From contig MGWR01000048.1 of NCBI GenBank assembly GCA_001801085.1, positions 1 to 44,622 of the forward strand: a stretch of DNA of 44,622 nucleotides, given 5' to 3'. A model generated the notes under the pieces. It had not been told where the DNA came from. It saw only the letters and a list, made by a program, of their open reading frames with translations, and made no database searches. The position numbers and the translations under genes are program-made. Numbering within the stretch: the stretch's first letter is position 1; the number at the start of each line of letters is the position of its first letter. This document shows, piece by piece, positions 7,638-18,287 of this stretch. This DNA comes from Gallionellales bacterium GWA2_60_142. GTDB lineage: Bacteria > Pseudomonadota > Gammaproteobacteria > Burkholderiales > Gallionellaceae.

Positions 7638-10321
7638 CAGAGCGCGCGTGCGACCTCGACGATCTCGTACACTTCGAGCTTGTCGCCTACGATAAGGTCA
7701 TTAAAGCCCTTTAGCGACAGGCCGCACTCGAAGCCGAACTTGACTTCCTTGACGTCGTCCTTGAAGCGCTTCAGCGAATCCAGTTCGCCGTCGTGGATCA
7801 CCACATCGTTGCGCAGCACACGTACCTTCGCGCCGCGCTTGACGATGCCTTCCAGCACATAACAGCCGGCGATGGTGCCGACCTTGGAGACCGTGAAGAC
7901 CTGGCGTATTTCGACCATGCCGAGAATGCTTTCCTTCTTCTCTGGTGCCAGCATGCCGGACAGCGCAGCCTTGATCTCGTCAACCATCGCATAGATGATG
8001 TTGTAGTAGCGAATGTCCACGCCGGAAGATTCCGCGAGCTTGCGTGCGGCCGCATCGGCGCGGGTGTTGAAGCCGATCACGATCGCCTTGGAAGCCAACG
8101 CCAGATTGACGTCGGACTCGGAAATAGCGCCGACTCCGCCATGGATCAGGTTGACCTTCACCTCGTTGGTGGACAGCTTCTGCAGCGACTGAGCAATCGC
8201 TTCGGCGGAACCCTGCACGTCGGACTTGACGATCAGGGACAGCGTGCGCACTTCGCCCTCGGCCATCTGCTCGAACATGCTTTCCAGCTTGGCGGCCTGC
8301 TGCTTCGCCAGCTTCACACCGCGGTATTTGCCCTGACGGAACAGCGCGATCTCGCGAGCACGGCGCTCGTCCGCCATCACCATCAGCTCTTCGCCGGCGG
8401 CAGGCACTTCGGACAAACCTTGAATCTCGACCGGAATCGACGGACCGGCTTCGCCGATCGTCTTGCCCGCCTCGTCCAGCATCGCACGGACGCGACCGAA
8501 CACCGAGCCCACCAGCACCGAGTCGCCGCGGCGCAACGTGCCGGACTGCACCAGCACGGTGGCGACCGGGCCCTTGCCCTTGTCCAGACGCGCTTCGATC
8601 ACCAGGCCCTTGGCATGCGTCGTGCGCGGCGCCTTCAACTCCAGCACTTCGGCCTGCAACAGCACGCTCTCCAGCAACTGATCGATGCCCAGACCGGACT
8701 TGGAGGAAACCTCGACGAACATCGTGTCGCCGCCCCAGTCTTCCGGCACCACACCTTCGGCAACCAGCTCCTGCTTGACGCGTTCGCTGTTGGCATCAGG
8801 TTTGTCTATCTTGGTCACCGCCACCACGATAGGCACGTTGCCGGCTCTGGCGTGATGGATAGCTTCCTTGGTCTGCGGCATCACGCCGTCGTCGGCGGCC
8901 ACGACCAGAATCACAATGTCGGTCGCCTTCGCGCCGCGTGCACGCATCGCGGTGAACGCTTCGTGGCCCGGGGTGTCGAGGAAAGTCACCATGCCGCGCG
9001 GTGTATCGACGTGATATGCGCCAATATGCTGCGTGATGCCGCCCGCTTCGCCGGAGGCGACGCGGCTGCGACGGATGTAATCCAGCAACGAGGTCTTGCC
9101 GTGATCGACGTGACCCATCACGGTGACGACCGGAGCGCGAGGCTCCAGCACCGCATCTTGGCTGACTTCGGAATCCAGCAGATAGGCATCCGGGTCATCG
9201 ACCTTGGCTGCCTTGGCGACGTGCCCCATTTCTTCGACCACGATCATCGCGGTCTCCTGATCGAGCACCTGATTGATGGTGACCATGGAGCCCATCTTCA
9301 TCAGGGCCTTGATGATCTCGGCGGCCTTGATCGCCATCTTCTGCGCCAGTTCGCCGACGGTGATGGTTTCGGGAACCGCCACTTCGCGCACGATAGGCTC
9401 GGTCGGCAGCATGAAGGACTCGCCAGCCGCAGCCGGAGCCGCCTTGTGGTGGCGATCGCCGCGCTTGCCGCCGCGCAACGGTGCAGCCCATGCGCCGGGA
9501 CGACCACCGCCCGCATCGGATTTGGCGGGAGGACGCTTGTGCGAACCCGGCTCTTCGCGCTTGTCGGCGACCTTCGCGCCCGGCTTCGCCGAACGGCTGA
9601 AGCGCTCGACCTTATCTCCCGGCTTGGGCGCGGGCTTGTGCAGCGTGCCTTCGGTCTTGGCGACTGCAGCTGGTGCCGCAGCAGGCGCTGCTACCGCTTT
9701 TTCGGCAGGCTTTTCGACCGGCTTGGCCACGCGGCGCGCAACCGGCGCGCCTATCACCAGCGTCGGAGCCTGTTCGGCCGGCTTGGCTACCGCTACCGGC
9801 TCGGCAACCTCGGGCTTGATCTCTTCGGCCTCGACCTCGGCAACGGGCTCGACTTCGGGCTTGGCCTTGCTGCGTGTACGCTTGGCCGCCAGCTCGGCGG
9901 CCTGGCGCTCGGCCAGTTCCGCCTGCAGGCGCGCTTCCTGCTCGCGGGCGGCGAGTTCCTGCTCGTCCAGCACCTTGACCGGTTCGGCCTGGGGTGCTGC
10001 TGCCTCTGCCGCCACGGCGGTCTCGGCAACGGGAGCCACGACGCGGCGCTTGCGCACTTCCACCTGGATGGTGCGCGCGCGGCCCGTACTGTCGGCCTTC
10101 TTGATCTCCGTCGTTTCACGGCGGGTCAGCGTAATCTTCTTGGCCGGCTTGTCGGCGCCGTGCGCTTGGCGCAGGTGCTCCAGCAATTGCGCCTTGTCCT
10201 TCTCGGAAACCTGGTCGGACTCCTCTTCCTTGATCACCCCGGCGGCTTTAAGCTGCTCGAGCAACAAGGCGACCGGCAGTCCCAGTTCAGCCGCAAATTG
10301 CGCTATGTTCATTTTTCCCAT
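7637..10321 (-). CDS. infB: translation initiation factor IF-2
   Basis: The 894-residue product has an N-terminal IF2_N helical domain (1-50), a long Ala/Glu/Lys/Pro-rich linker (about 80-310), and a second IF2_N-like segment at about 315-365. The GTPase domain starts near 400 with the P-loop GHVDHGKTS, followed by DTPGHEAF and TKIDKPD. C-terminal beta-barrel and fMet-tRNA-binding domains complete it. IF-2 places initiator tRNA in the 30S P site. It lies 46 bases downstream of nusA and overlaps rbfA by one base. Confidence 0.98.
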   Translation of the reverse strand: MGKMNIAQFAAELGLPVALLLEQLKAAGVIKEEESDQVSEKDKAQLLEHLRQAHGADKPAKKITLTRRETTEIKKADSTGRARTIQVEVRKRRVVAPVAETAVAAEAAAPQAEPVKVLDEQELAAREQEARLQAELAERQAAELAAKRTRSKAKPEVEPVAEVEAEEIKPEVAEPVAVAKPAEQAPTLVIGAPVARRVAKPVEKPAEKAVAAPAAAPAAVAKTEGTLHKPAPKPGDKVERFSRSAKPGAKVADKREEPGSHKRPPAKSDAGGGRPGAWAAPLRGGKRGDRHHKAAPAAAGESFMLPTEPIVREVAVPETITVGELAQKMAIKAAEIIKALMKMGSMVTINQVLDQETAMIVVEEMGHVAKAAKVDDPDAYLLDSEVSQDAVLEPRAPVVTVMGHVDHGKTSLLDYIRRSRVASGEAGGITQHIGAYHVDTPRGMVTFLDTPGHEAFTAMRARGAKATDIVILVVAADDGVMPQTKEAIHHARAGNVPIVVAVTKIDKPDANSERVKQELVAEGVVPEDWGGDTMFVEVSSKSGLGIDQLLESVLLQAEVLELKAPRTTHAKGLVIEARLDKGKGPVATVLVQSGTLRRGDSVLVGSVFGRVRAMLDEAGKTIGEAGPSIPVEIQGLSEVPAAGEELMVMADERRAREIALFRQGKYRGVKLAKQQAAKLESMFEQMAEGEVRTLSLIVKSDVQGSAEAIAQSLQKLSTNEVKVNLIHGGVGAISESDVNLALASKAIVIGFNTRADAAARKLAESSGVDIRYYNIIYAMVDEIKAALSGMLAPEKKESILGMVEIRQVFTVSKVGTIAGCYVLEGIVKRGAKVRVLRNDVVIHDGELDSLKRFKDDVKEVKFGFECGLSLKGFNDLIVGDKLEVYEIVEVARAL

Positions 10322-10367
10322 TACCGTCCTCTAAATACCGCGCCTTACTCTAAATTTCACGCCTGCC

Positions 10368-11840
10368 TTATGCAAACCAGGGAGCGCGGGCCGCCATGAT
10401 CAGCGTATTGGCACGCTCGCCATCCATGCCGGACAACTCCACCAGCTCGTCCACGTCCAGGTCGGCCAGTTGATCCTGTGTCGTCACGCCCTTCGCAGTC
10501 AGCGCACGCGCCGTCTGCTCGTCCATGCCGTCCAGCTTCAGCAGATCCTCGATGCCATGCTCGACCTTCTCTTCGTTAGCGATCGCGGCAGTCAGCAAGG
10601 AGTTGCGCGCACGGCTGCGCAGCTCGTTCACCGTAGCCTCGTCGAACGACTCGATCTCCAGCATTTCATCCAGCGGCACATAAGCCACTTCTTCCAGCGT
10701 ATTGAAGCCTTCCTGCACCAGGATGTCGGCGACCTCTTCGTCCACGTCCAGCTTCTCCATGAACGCCACGCGAATCTTGGAGAACTCCTCGGCATGCTTC
10801 TCGTTCGATTGCTCGACGGTCATGATATTCAATTCCCAGCCGGTCATCTCGCTGGCCAGACGCACGTTCTGACCGCCGCGACCGATAGCCTGCGCGAGAT
10901 TTTCTTCCTCGACCACCACATCCATGCTGTGCTTGTCTTCGTCCACCACGATGCTGCTGACCTCGGCCGGCGCCAGCGCGTTGATAACGTAAGTCGCCGG
11001 ATCTTCCGACCACAGGATGATGTCGACGCGCTCGCCGGCCAGCTCATTGGTCACGCCCTGCACGCGCGAACCGCGCATGCCGACGCAAGTTCCGATCGGA
11101 TCGATGCGCGCATCGTGCGACAGCACCGCGATCTTGGCGCGCGAACCGGGGTCGCGTGCGGAGCTGACGATCTCCAGCAGATTCTCTTCGATCTCCGGCA
11201 CTTCCAGCTCGAACAGCTTGACCAGCAATTCGTTGGAGGTGCGCGACAGCACCACTTGCGGGCCGCGCGCGCCGCGGTCCACGCGCAGCAGGTGCGCCCG
11301 GACGCGGTCGCCGACGCGCAGATTCTCCTTCGGGATCATCTGTTCGCGCGGCAGCAGCGCTTCGATCTTGCCGAACTCGACCAGCGCGTTGCCGCGCTCC
11401 AGACGCTTCACCGTGCCGGAAACCAGATGCTCCTTGCGCTCCATGAAATCGGCCAACACCTGCTCGCGCTCGGCGTCGCGGATCTTCTGGAAGATCACCT
11501 GCTTCGCGGCCTGTGCACCGATACGGCCGAAATCGACGTTCTCCAGCGGCTCTTCGATGAACTCGCCGAGCTGGATCTGCGGGTCGCGCTTCTGCGCCTC
11601 TTCCAGCTTGATATGCAGGTCGGGCGTCTCGAACGTCTCATCGTCCATCACCTCCCAGCGGCGGAACGACTCATACTCGCCGGTGTTGCGATCGATATCC
11701 ACACGCACGTCGGCCTCGTCATCGAAGCGCCTCTTGGTCGCCGACGCCAGGGCCGACTCCAGCGCCTCGAACACGACGTCCTTGTCGACGTTCTTCTCGC
11801 GCGACAACGCATCTACCAGCAGCAAAATTTCACGACTCAT
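10368..11840 (-). CDS. nusA: transcription termination/antitermination protein NusA
   Basis: The 490-residue product is close to the E. coli length. It has the N-terminal RNA polymerase-binding domain (1-125), an S1 domain (about 135-200), and two KH domains with [13 protein letters not shown] and [16 protein letters not shown] (about 230-345). Two acidic helical C-terminal repeats follow, as in E. coli NusA. NusA modulates pausing, intrinsic termination and rRNA antitermination. It is the second gene of the rimP operon. Confidence 0.98.
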   Translation of the reverse strand: MSREILLLVDALSREKNVDKDVVFEALESALASATKRRFDDEADVRVDIDRNTGEYESFRRWEVMDDETFETPDLHIKLEEAQKRDPQIQLGEFIEEPLENVDFGRIGAQAAKQVIFQKIRDAEREQVLADFMERKEHLVSGTVKRLERGNALVEFGKIEALLPREQMIPKENLRVGDRVRAHLLRVDRGARGPQVVLSRTSNELLVKLFELEVPEIEENLLEIVSSARDPGSRAKIAVLSHDARIDPIGTCVGMRGSRVQGVTNELAGERVDIILWSEDPATYVINALAPAEVSSIVVDEDKHSMDVVVEEENLAQAIGRGGQNVRLASEMTGWELNIMTVEQSNEKHAEEFSKIRVAFMEKLDVDEEVADILVQEGFNTLEEVAYVPLDEMLEIESFDEATVNELRSRARNSLLTAAIANEEKVEHGIEDLLKLDGMDEQTARALTAKGVTTQDQLADLDVDELVELSGMDGERANTLIMAARAPWFA

Positions 11841-11883
11841 ACCATTCTCCGGCTATCAATCCCGTCTTTAGACAGGCACTAAA

Positions 11884-12309
11884 CTAAAACGTCGGCACCA
11901 AACGCGCCTTATCCAGATTCGCCAACTCGATCGCCACCTGGACGCCATCGACATCGAGTTGCAATACGCCATTCTCCAGCGCGCCGATCACGCCGACGAA
12001 ATTCTTGCGGCCCGCCAACGGCATGCGCAGCTTGAACTGAGCCTTCTCTCCGGCAAAACGCAAAAAATCCGACTCTTTCTTCAACGGCCTGTCGAGGCCC
12101 GGCGAAGACACCTCCAAGCGGTCGTAGTCGACATTTTCGACCATGAACAACCGAGTCAACTGATTGCTGACCACCTGGCAGTCTTCCACCGCGATACCTT
12201 CCGGCTTGTCGATGAAGACGCGCAACAGCCCGCGGCCGGCGCGCTCGATATCCACCAGCTCATATCCCAGGCCATTCACCGTCGTTTCGACCAGCTTCAA
12301 AACATCCAT
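11884..12309 (-). CDS. rimP: ribosome maturation factor RimP
   Basis: The 141-residue product begins [20 protein letters not shown] and contains [21 protein letters not shown] and the conserved [12 protein letters not shown]. RimP is needed for maturation of the 30S subunit. The open frame extends far upstream, but homology starts at ATG 12309, which also lies just after the promoter and leader hairpin. It is the first gene of the operon; nusA starts 43 bases further on. Confidence 0.95.
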   Translation of the reverse strand: MDVLKLVETTVNGLGYELVDIERAGRGLLRVFIDKPEGIAVEDCQVVSNQLTRLFMVENVDYDRLEVSSPGLDRPLKKESDFLRFAGEKAQFKLRMPLAGRKNFVGVIGALENGVLQLDVDGVQVAIELANLDKARLVPTF

Positions 12310-12323
12310 AATCCCGACCCACA

Positions 12324-12347
12324 AATAAAAAACGGGCTCAAGGCCCA
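12324..12347 (-). terminator. terminator-like hairpin in the rimP leader
   Basis: On the minus strand GGGCC-TTGA-GCCCG is followed directly by TTTTTT and ATTT, all between the predicted start near 12357 and the rimP ATG. Premature-termination leaders upstream of rimP have been described in proteobacteria (the rimP leader motif). Attenuation here is an inference from position. Confidence 0.6.
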
Positions 12348-12363
12348 TCTCAAAACGCCGCGC

Positions 12364-12372
12364 ATTGTAGCA
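12364..12372 (-). promoter_or_regulatory. extended -10 promoter of the rimP operon
   Basis: On the minus strand TGCTACAAT gives an extended -10 element. The -35 region is weak. The transcription start would be near 12357, leaving a leader of about 48 bases. Confidence 0.5.
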
Positions 12373-12424
12373 AAACCGGAATTTAAATGGAATTAGATTA
12401 TTAGAAGCATTCCGGGCAGCCCAA

Positions 12425-12457
12425 GGAAAGCATGTCGCAGTCTGGGGAAAGCATGTC
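12425..12457. repeat. pair of 12-bp direct repeats
   Basis: GGAAAGCATGTC occurs at 12425-12436 and again at 12446-12457, a 21-base spacing. It lies between the yaiI stop and the rimP promoter. The function is unknown. Confidence 0.6.
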
Positions 12458-12461
12458 AGGC

Positions 12462-12908
12462 CTAGCCTAACCTCGCCAGAAACCGGTCCAACTGGTTCGC
12501 GAACGTCTGGCGGTCGCTCTGGCTGAGCGCAGCCGGCCCGCCGGTCTCGACGCCGCTGCTGCGCAGCACATCCATGAAGTCGCGCATCGTCAGCCGCTCC
12601 CGGATCGTGTCCTTGGTATAAAGCTCGCCGCGAGGATTCAGCGCATGGCCGCCCTTCTCGATCACGGCTGCGGCCAGCGGAATATCGGCGGTGACCACCA
12701 GATCGCCCAGTTCGGTCAATTCGACAATCTTGTTGTCCGCCACATCGAACCCTGCCGGTACCTGCAGCGCGCGTATCACTTGCGACGGCGGGCAATACAA
12801 CAGCTTGTTCGCCACCAGCGTAAGCGGGATCTGCCGCCGCTCCGCCGCTCGAAACAATATCTCTTTGATTACTTTAGGACATGCATCGGCATCCACCCAA
12901 ATCCGCAT
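12462..12908 (-). CDS. yaiI: YaiI/YqxD family protein (DUF188)
   Basis: The 148-residue product begins [18 protein letters not shown], the DUF188 signature, and also shows [22 protein letters not shown] and the [13 protein letters not shown] segment. The acidic pattern (DADACP, TADIPLA) resembles PIN-like nucleases, but no activity is established for the family. ATG 12908 is preceded by AAGGAAG. The frame stays open upstream, but homology begins here. Confidence 0.9.
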   Translation of the reverse strand: MRIWVDADACPKVIKEILFRAAERRQIPLTLVANKLLYCPPSQVIRALQVPAGFDVADNKIVELTELGDLVVTADIPLAAAVIEKGGHALNPRGELYTKDTIRERLTMRDFMDVLRSSGVETGGPAALSQSDRQTFANQLDRFLARLG

Positions 12909-13009
12909 TGCACTTCCTTTATGTATTGACGCTGGAGCATAGCGATACCCAAAAATTCTTTCGGATAACCGCGCCCCCATTCGGGTCGTACCGACAAACA
13001 CCCGAAAAC

Positions 13010-13924
13010 CTACTCGTACATCTCGTTGCCGTCGTTCAGGGCCAGCCAACCTATAACAATGCGATACAACACCCAGATCGCATCCGCAATCAGAATAAAA
13101 AATCCGATCAGCACAACGGAAAGCACGAGTCCGATTACCGCCCATAGCAACGACCACCAGAAGGTGCGGATCTGCCAGTTGAAATGCGACTCCAGCCAAC
13201 TGCCCGCCAGTTCGTCGCGCTTCGCATAATTCACTATGATCGCGGCAATGAAAGTGATTCCCACCAGAAACGAGGCTGCCTGCAAGGCATATACCAGCGT
13301 CACCAGTTGTTTTTTTGCATGATCCGTATCGACTTCTGCCGTGCCCATGGCGACGCTCCCTTCCCCTGTTGAAACAAGCTGTTTCTTGCCTTTTAAATAT
13401 GCCCAAACGCCGAGCCCAATGCCAGCCGCAAACGCCAGCATGACGGTGACGACGCCACCGAAGATGTAAGCGAAAACCCGGGCCAAATTATCCGGCCCCA
13501 CGGAAAACACTCGCGCTGGAAATTGCCCCTCGACGGCTATTTCATAATGTCCGGCAGTCTTGGCAGGAAAGGAAGCGACCGCCACACTGACGGTCTCGCC
13601 CATGGTCGATGTCGCACCATTGGCACCCGCCACCGCCACCTCGCCATTCGGCCCGACAACGCGAAAAACCACACCATCCGGCAAGGATTTTTCCGCCGCG
13701 TATGTACGCCCCTGAAATATGGCCCGATAGTTGTGCCAGATCAGATAGTCGCCCGGCTTGGCGACCTCGATCACCACTCGACCGGGAGCCAGAAATTGTG
13801 TGGAATCGGCGATCAGTCCAATGGCATGCCAAGCCATTGCAGCTCCGGCGATGAAGCCAGAAAGCGCAAGCGAGACTGCGACAACATACCAACCTGCGCC
13901 GGACTTGCGCTCGGCCCGGCTCAC
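13010..13924 (-). CDS. membrane protein with extracytoplasmic domain and C-terminal DUF4870-like segment
   Basis: The 304-residue product has a membrane helix at about 12-34 and a beta-rich, presumably periplasmic stretch (35-145) with [13 protein letters not shown] and [17 protein letters not shown] second helix follows at about 148-172. The C-terminal part has several hydrophobic helices and ends with [15 protein letters not shown], a pattern I associate with DUF4870-type membrane proteins. It starts 3 bases after the stop of the upstream ankyrin gene, so the two form an operon. The function is unknown. Confidence 0.75.
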   Translation of the reverse strand: MSRAERKSGAGWYVVAVSLALSGFIAGAAMAWHAIGLIADSTQFLAPGRVVIEVAKPGDYLIWHNYRAIFQGRTYAAEKSLPDGVVFRVVGPNGEVAVAGANGATSTMGETVSVAVASFPAKTAGHYEIAVEGQFPARVFSVGPDNLARVFAYIFGGVVTVMLAFAAGIGLGVWAYLKGKKQLVSTGEGSVAMGTAEVDTDHAKKQLVTLVYALQAASFLVGITFIAAIIVNYAKRDELAGSWLESHFNWQIRTFWWSLLWAVIGLVLSVVLIGFFILIADAIWVLYRIVIGWLALNDGNEMYE

Positions 13925-13927
13925 CGC

Positions 13928-14926
13928 TTATTCCACCGTTGCGCCATAACTCCGCAACAAAGCCTCCATCGCGGCATCGCGATTGTGTCGAGCCATCCGC
14001 AGAGGAGAATAGTCCTGCGCAACCGCATTCGGATTCGCGCCCCGCTTCAGCAGCAATTCCGCCATCGCCGCATCGCCCAGCGACACCGCCTCCAGCAAAG
14101 GCGTGGAACCGCGCGAATCCGGCTTATCCACCCACCATCCCAAATCGAGCAACTGGGTGACCGCCGCCTGATCCTGACGAATAACCGCCGTCATCACGTC
14201 GTTATACTTGGGCGTAACAACCGACCCAGGCACTGCCAGATAGTAAGGCGCCCTCGGACCAGCAGGCATTTCTTCTGCCGCAGGCGCTGGCGTCATGTCT
14301 TCACGAACCGGGGCTTCCGGCTCGACATCGACCGTTCTTCTTGCAGATTTGGATGCAGGTTTCCTCGGCGCTTCCTCACTTGAAGCCGAATCGTCTTCGA
14401 CGCGAGCTTCCGTAACGACAGCGATTTTTTCCGGTTTCATCGGCGCAATTTCACCAGCAACCCGCTCCATCGCCGGGGCCGCCACAGGTACAGAAGCAAT
14501 GACTGTAGTTTCCGGAGTCGGTTGCGTAGCCGCAGGCTCAGCCGATTGCTCGACCGGCGGAGGCATATCGACCGCCCGCATCTCCCCATTACCCTCAGTC
14601 GCGTACATTGGTATGAGTATGGCCGCGACAATACCCAGAACAAGGGGGATGCACAAAAGAATCACACCGGCCTTCGCCCACTGCCGCTGCACCCGATTGA
14701 AATGCTCGACGCTATCCCATTGCTTGTTTTGCCAGGCCCATTCGCGCCCCTTGAACAGCAACATCACCCAAACCACCAGCCCGACAAAAGGAACAAACGT
14801 CAACAAAGACAGCCAGGTGCGATTGAATATTCCCCATATCCAGGTCATCAAAAATGCGCCCCACGCCAAACCTTTCGCTTCTTCCGGAAGAATGGCCCCC
14901 TTGCCTTGACCAGATGTGTTTTCCAT
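13928..14926 (-). CDS. membrane-anchored ankyrin-repeat protein
   Basis: The 332-residue product starts at ATG 14926 with GGAGAGG upstream; a longer frame to 15022 lacks such support. Residues 20-75 contain two membrane segments, with motifs WGAFLMTWIWGIFNRTW and KGREWAWQNKQWDSVEHF. A third helix lies near 85-108. A Pro/Ala/Glu-rich linker of about 120 residues leads to two ankyrin repeats at the C-terminus (DSRGSTPLLEAVSLGDAAMA and the following repeat). The likely topology is a membrane anchor presenting ankyrin repeats on a flexible stalk. It is co-transcribed with the DUF4870-like gene. No specific role is known. Confidence 0.8.
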   Translation of the reverse strand: MENTSGQGKGAILPEEAKGLAWGAFLMTWIWGIFNRTWLSLLTFVPFVGLVVWVMLLFKGREWAWQNKQWDSVEHFNRVQRQWAKAGVILLCIPLVLGIVAAILIPMYATEGNGEMRAVDMPPPVEQSAEPAATQPTPETTVIASVPVAAPAMERVAGEIAPMKPEKIAVVTEARVEDDSASSEEAPRKPASKSARRTVDVEPEAPVREDMTPAPAAEEMPAGPRAPYYLAVPGSVVTPKYNDVMTAVIRQDQAAVTQLLDLGWWVDKPDSRGSTPLLEAVSLGDAAMAELLLKRGANPNAVAQDYSPLRMARHNRDAAMEALLRSYGATVE

Positions 14927-15116
14927 GACACCTCTCCACTTTATTTTCCGCACACGAATACAGATTCCGAATGCGGGCATTATGAATAAAACGACGAGGC
15001 AAACCATTGCAGGGCCGCACATCCATCGAATGAAACCGCAGGCGCACTATAAACGCGGCCTTGCCAAAAAGCCATCACACAAAACAGGTTTTAGCGGACA
15101 AAAGCACAACGACGTG

Positions 15117-15500
15117 TCAGCGGCGGAGCCGATAGAACAGATACGGCGCAAACGCCACCCACAGCAAGATCAGCGGCCACAGCCGCCCGGCGGACAGATC
15201 GTAATTCGCCAGCAAGGCTGCCCAGGAAAGTCCGCCGACGTAATGGAAGAACAGAAACTCGAACGCCACCGTCAACGCCATCCAGAACAGCCCGACGCTC
15301 AAAGCCTGCCGCGCCGACGCGAACGGCCAGCGACGCATATACAGCCGGATTACCGCACCCAGCAAGACGATGCCGATCAGCGTGGAAAGCTGGTGCGCAA
15401 GCAATTCGGGCATATGCCTGCCATAGGTGAAGTCGCGCAGCATGCCGTTGAGGACGGACACCAGCAGCATCGCAAACCATGCGGCCAGGTAACGCGCCAT
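15117..15500 (-). CDS. small integral membrane protein
   Basis: The 127-residue product starts MARYLAAWFAMLLVSVLNGM and is predicted to have four hydrophobic helices, ending in the basic tail YLFYRLRR. Its ATG overlaps the stop of the upstream flavin reductase gene by one base (TAATG), so the two are translationally coupled. I do not recognise the family. The 190 bases between its stop and the ankyrin gene hold nothing convincing. Confidence 0.75.
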   Translation of the reverse strand: MARYLAAWFAMLLVSVLNGMLRDFTYGRHMPELLAHQLSTLIGIVLLGAVIRLYMRRWPFASARQALSVGLFWMALTVAFEFLFFHYVGGLSWAALLANYDLSAGRLWPLILLWVAFAPYLFYRLRR

Positions 15501-16036
15501 TACTTCATCCGGGAAGGCAGCTTGATCGTCTCGCCCGCCACGATGAACTCGCCCTTGCCCCTGTGATGTAGCGTGCGTGGGTTCTTCTGCGCAGGGTCTA
15601 TCCACGCCTGAACCACCTCCAGCACGAAGAAGTTGTACTTGTTCTCCATCCGGGTATCGGCCACCCTGCACTCGAGATTCGCATAGCACTCGGCAATCAG
15701 CGGTGCGGCCACCTGCGAAGCGGGCTGCGGTGTCAGCTTGAACTTTTTGAACTTATCCACCCGGCTGCCCGAGCAGTTGCCGACACCCACCACCTGCTTC
15801 GCCAGCTCCGCCGTCGGAATGTTGAGCACGCACTCCTTCGTTCTTCGCAGCGCATCGAAACTGAAGTTCCGCCCGCTGATCACGCAGCCCACCAACGGCG
15901 GCTCGAACTCCATCATCGTGTGCCAGGACATGGTCATGATGTTCGCCTTACCCTTGTGCGACGTGGTCACCAACAACACCGGGCCGGGTTCGAGCAGGCG
16001 ATAGACGCCGGACAATGGAAATGATTTTTTTGTCAT
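15500..16036 (-). CDS. flavin reductase domain protein (FMN-binding split barrel)
   Basis: The 178-residue product has the flavin reductase-like pattern: PVLLVTTSHKGKANIMTMSWHTMMEF, PPLVGCVISGRNFSF, ECVLNIPTAELAKQVVGVGNCSG and an ECYANLECRV segment. Members bind FMN and act as reductases or flavin-dependent oxidoreductase partners. ATG 16036 is preceded by AAAGGA at a good distance. The frame also has ATG codons at 16045 and 16078. It lies upstream of, and coupled to, the small membrane protein. The substrate cannot be told from the sequence. Confidence 0.85.
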   Translation of the reverse strand: MTKKSFPLSGVYRLLEPGPVLLVTTSHKGKANIMTMSWHTMMEFEPPLVGCVISGRNFSFDALRRTKECVLNIPTAELAKQVVGVGNCSGSRVDKFKKFKLTPQPASQVAAPLIAECYANLECRVADTRMENKYNFFVLEVVQAWIDPAQKNPRTLHHRGKGEFIVAGETIKLPSRMK

Positions 16037-16074
16037 CGCACTCATCCTTTCACAGAAGAGATCAATGCCGATAA

Positions 16075-18099
16075 TCACAAGGGCGAAATGAACACCGCTT
16101 CGCGCAACTTCTTCAACTGGTCGCGCAAATCGGCGGCTCGTTCGAATTCCAGATTCTTCGCGGCCTGAAGCATCTCCTTCTCCAGCCGCGTGATCTCCTT
16201 AGCGACTTCCTTCTCGCTCATCGCCAGATATTTGGCCTGAGCCTGCGCGGCCTTGAGCTGGGTGCGCGCGGCATCCGGCTCGTACATGCCTTCGATGATG
16301 TCCTTGATGCGCTTCTGCACACCTATCGGCGTGATGCCGTGCGCCTCGTTGTGCGCGACCTGTTTGGTGCGGCGGCGGTCGGTCTCGTCGATGGCCTTGC
16401 GCATCGAGTTGGTGATGCGGTCCGCGTACAGCAGCGCCTTGCCGTTGAGGTGGCGCGCGGCGCGGCCTATGGTCTGGATCAGCGAGCGCTCGGAGCGCAA
16501 AAAGCCTTCCTTATCGGCATCGAGAATGGCGACCAGCGACACCTCTGGGATGTCCAGCCCTTCGCGCAGCAGGTTGATGCCGACCAGCACATCGAACATG
16601 CCGAGGCGCAGGTCGCGGATGATCTCGACGCGCTCGACGGTCTCGATGTCGGAATGCAGGTAGCGCACCTTGATGCCGTGCTCGGAGAAATATTCGGTGA
16701 GCTGCTCGGCCATGCGTTTGGTCAGCGTCGTGACCAGCACGCGCTCGCCGACTTTCACGCGCAGGTTGACCTCGGACATCAGGTCGTCCACCTGATGCGT
16801 CGCGGGGCGCACCTCGATCACCGGATCGATCAACCCGGTCGGACGCACCACCTGCTCCACCACCTGCCCGGCGTGTTCGGCCTCATAGGTCGCCGGCGTC
16901 GCGGAGACGAAGATCGCCTGGCGCATGATGCGTTCGAATTCGTCGAAGCGCAGCGGGCGGTTGTCCAGCGCGGAAGGCAGACGGAAGCCGTAGTTGACGA
17001 GATTCTCTTTTCTCGCGCGGTCGCCCTTGTACATGCCGCCGATCTGCGGGATGGTGACGTGGCTCTCGTCGAGGAACATCAGCGCGTTCGGCGGCAGGTA
17101 GTCCATCAGCGTCGGCGGCGATTCGCCCGGCTTGCGCCCCGACAAGTGGCGCGAGTAGTTTTCGATGCCCTTGCAGAAGCCGATCTCGGCCAGCATCTCC
17201 AGATCGTGGCGGGTGCGCTGCTCGATGCGCTGCGCCTCGACCAGCTTGCTCTCGCGCTGGAAGGTCGCGATGCGTTCGGCCAGCTCCAGCTTGATCGTTT
17301 CGATCGCGCGCAACACCGTGCTGCGCGGCGTGACGTAGTGGCTGGACGGATACACCGTGTAGCGCGGCACCTTCTGCAGAATGTGCCCGGTCAGCGGGTC
17401 GAACAGCGACAACTGCTCCACCTCGTCGTCGAACAGCGACAGACGCAGCGCATGCTCGCTGCTTTCCGCCGGGAAAATGTCGATCACGTCGCCGCGCACG
17501 CGGAACGTGCCGCGCGTGAAATCCATGTCGTTGCGCTCGTACTGCATCTCGGTCAGGCGCTTGATCACGTCGCGCTGCGGCATGCGCTCGTTGTGGCGCA
17601 GGTGCAGGATCATGCCGTGGTAATCCACCGGATCGCCGATACCGTAGATCGCCGACACCGTCGCGACGATCACCGCGTCAGGCCGCTCCAGCAGCGCCTT
17701 GGTCGCCGACAGCCGCATCTGTTCGATCTGCTCGTTGACGCTGGAATCCTTCTCGATGAACACGTCGCGCGACGGCACATAGGCCTCGGGCTGGTAGTAA
17801 TCGTAATAGGAGACGAAGTACTCGACCGCGTTCTCCGGAAAGAACTCGCGCATCTCCGAATACAACTGCGCCGCCAGCGTCTTGTTCGGCGCCATGATGA
17901 TCGCTGGCCGCCCAGTGCGCGCGATCACGTTCGCCATCGTGTAAGTCTTGCCCGAACCGGTCACGCCCAGCAGCGTCTGATATGACAGCCCGTCCTCTAT
18001 GCCCTCCACCAACTGAGCGATAGCCGTAGGCTGGTCGCCCGCCGGGGAAAACGGCTGGTGCAACTGGTAGGGGCTGTCGGGGAAGGTGATGATGTTCAT
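16075..18099 (-). CDS. uvrB: excinuclease ABC subunit B
   Basis: The 674-residue product is full length. It has the Walker A motif [14 protein letters not shown] (about 44-57), the beta-hairpin with [20 protein letters not shown], the [11 protein letters not shown] box, helicase motifs ending QTIGRAARH, and the C-terminal UVR motif [17 protein letters not shown] that contacts UvrC. UvrB verifies damage during nucleotide excision repair. I did not find a clear LexA box (CTG-N10-CAG) in the 188 bases upstream. Confidence 0.98.
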   Translation of the reverse strand: MNIITFPDSPYQLHQPFSPAGDQPTAIAQLVEGIEDGLSYQTLLGVTGSGKTYTMANVIARTGRPAIIMAPNKTLAAQLYSEMREFFPENAVEYFVSYYDYYQPEAYVPSRDVFIEKDSSVNEQIEQMRLSATKALLERPDAVIVATVSAIYGIGDPVDYHGMILHLRHNERMPQRDVIKRLTEMQYERNDMDFTRGTFRVRGDVIDIFPAESSEHALRLSLFDDEVEQLSLFDPLTGHILQKVPRYTVYPSSHYVTPRSTVLRAIETIKLELAERIATFQRESKLVEAQRIEQRTRHDLEMLAEIGFCKGIENYSRHLSGRKPGESPPTLMDYLPPNALMFLDESHVTIPQIGGMYKGDRARKENLVNYGFRLPSALDNRPLRFDEFERIMRQAIFVSATPATYEAEHAGQVVEQVVRPTGLIDPVIEVRPATHQVDDLMSEVNLRVKVGERVLVTTLTKRMAEQLTEYFSEHGIKVRYLHSDIETVERVEIIRDLRLGMFDVLVGINLLREGLDIPEVSLVAILDADKEGFLRSERSLIQTIGRAARHLNGKALLYADRITNSMRKAIDETDRRRTKQVAHNEAHGITPIGVQKRIKDIIEGMYEPDAARTQLKAAQAQAKYLAMSEKEVAKEITRLEKEMLQAAKNLEFERAADLRDQLKKLREAVFISPL

Positions 18100-18187
18100 G
18101 GTAAGGGGCGCATTTTACCGGCAAACGGGAAGCGCCGTTCTTCCCTTTGACACTCCATCGATTCTGCATCCATGCACTTCAGCCATC

Positions 18188-18257
18188 GGACGCAATAACC
18201 AACGGGCATTGCGCCGCAAGACGTATCCATCCGATGCAATACGCTACGCTTATTGCA
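18188..18257. repeat. two-hairpin dispersed repeat (REP/BIME-like)
   Basis: The first hairpin is 18188-18215, with GACGCAAT pairing imperfectly with ATTGCGCC. The second is 18235-18257, TGCAATA...TATTGCA, a perfect 7-bp stem. The two stems share the GCAAT/ATTGC core and lie between uvrB and the sulfur-relay-like gene. They resemble the GCGCAATA...TATTGCGC elements scattered in many proteobacterial genomes, here in a somewhat decayed form. Confidence 0.6.
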
Positions 18258-18287
18258 ACCCATAACAGTAGGCCGCTCGCACCGAGC

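Noticed and set aside
7793-10399. 868-codon open frame on the plus strand
   Set aside because: Antisense to infB, which is certain from its GTPase motifs. The product is His/Arg/Leu-rich with no recognisable domain.
10470-11882. 470-codon open frame on the plus strand
   Set aside because: Antisense to nusA; no domain seen.
12310-12795. N-terminal extension of the rimP frame
   Set aside because: The extension crosses the promoter, leader hairpin and the yaiI gene in another frame. RimP homology starts at 12309.
12909-13406. N-terminal extension of the yaiI frame
   Set aside because: It overlaps the DUF4870-like gene in another frame. The conserved DUF188 start and a good ribosome site are at 12908.
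16339-17985. 548-codon open frame on the plus strand
   Set aside because: Antisense to uvrB; His/Arg/Asp-rich without domains.
18100-18187. LexA box upstream of uvrB
   Set aside because: I looked for CTG-N10-CAG. CTGCATCCATGCACTTCAG near 18164 has the wrong spacing (13 bases), so SOS control cannot be claimed.
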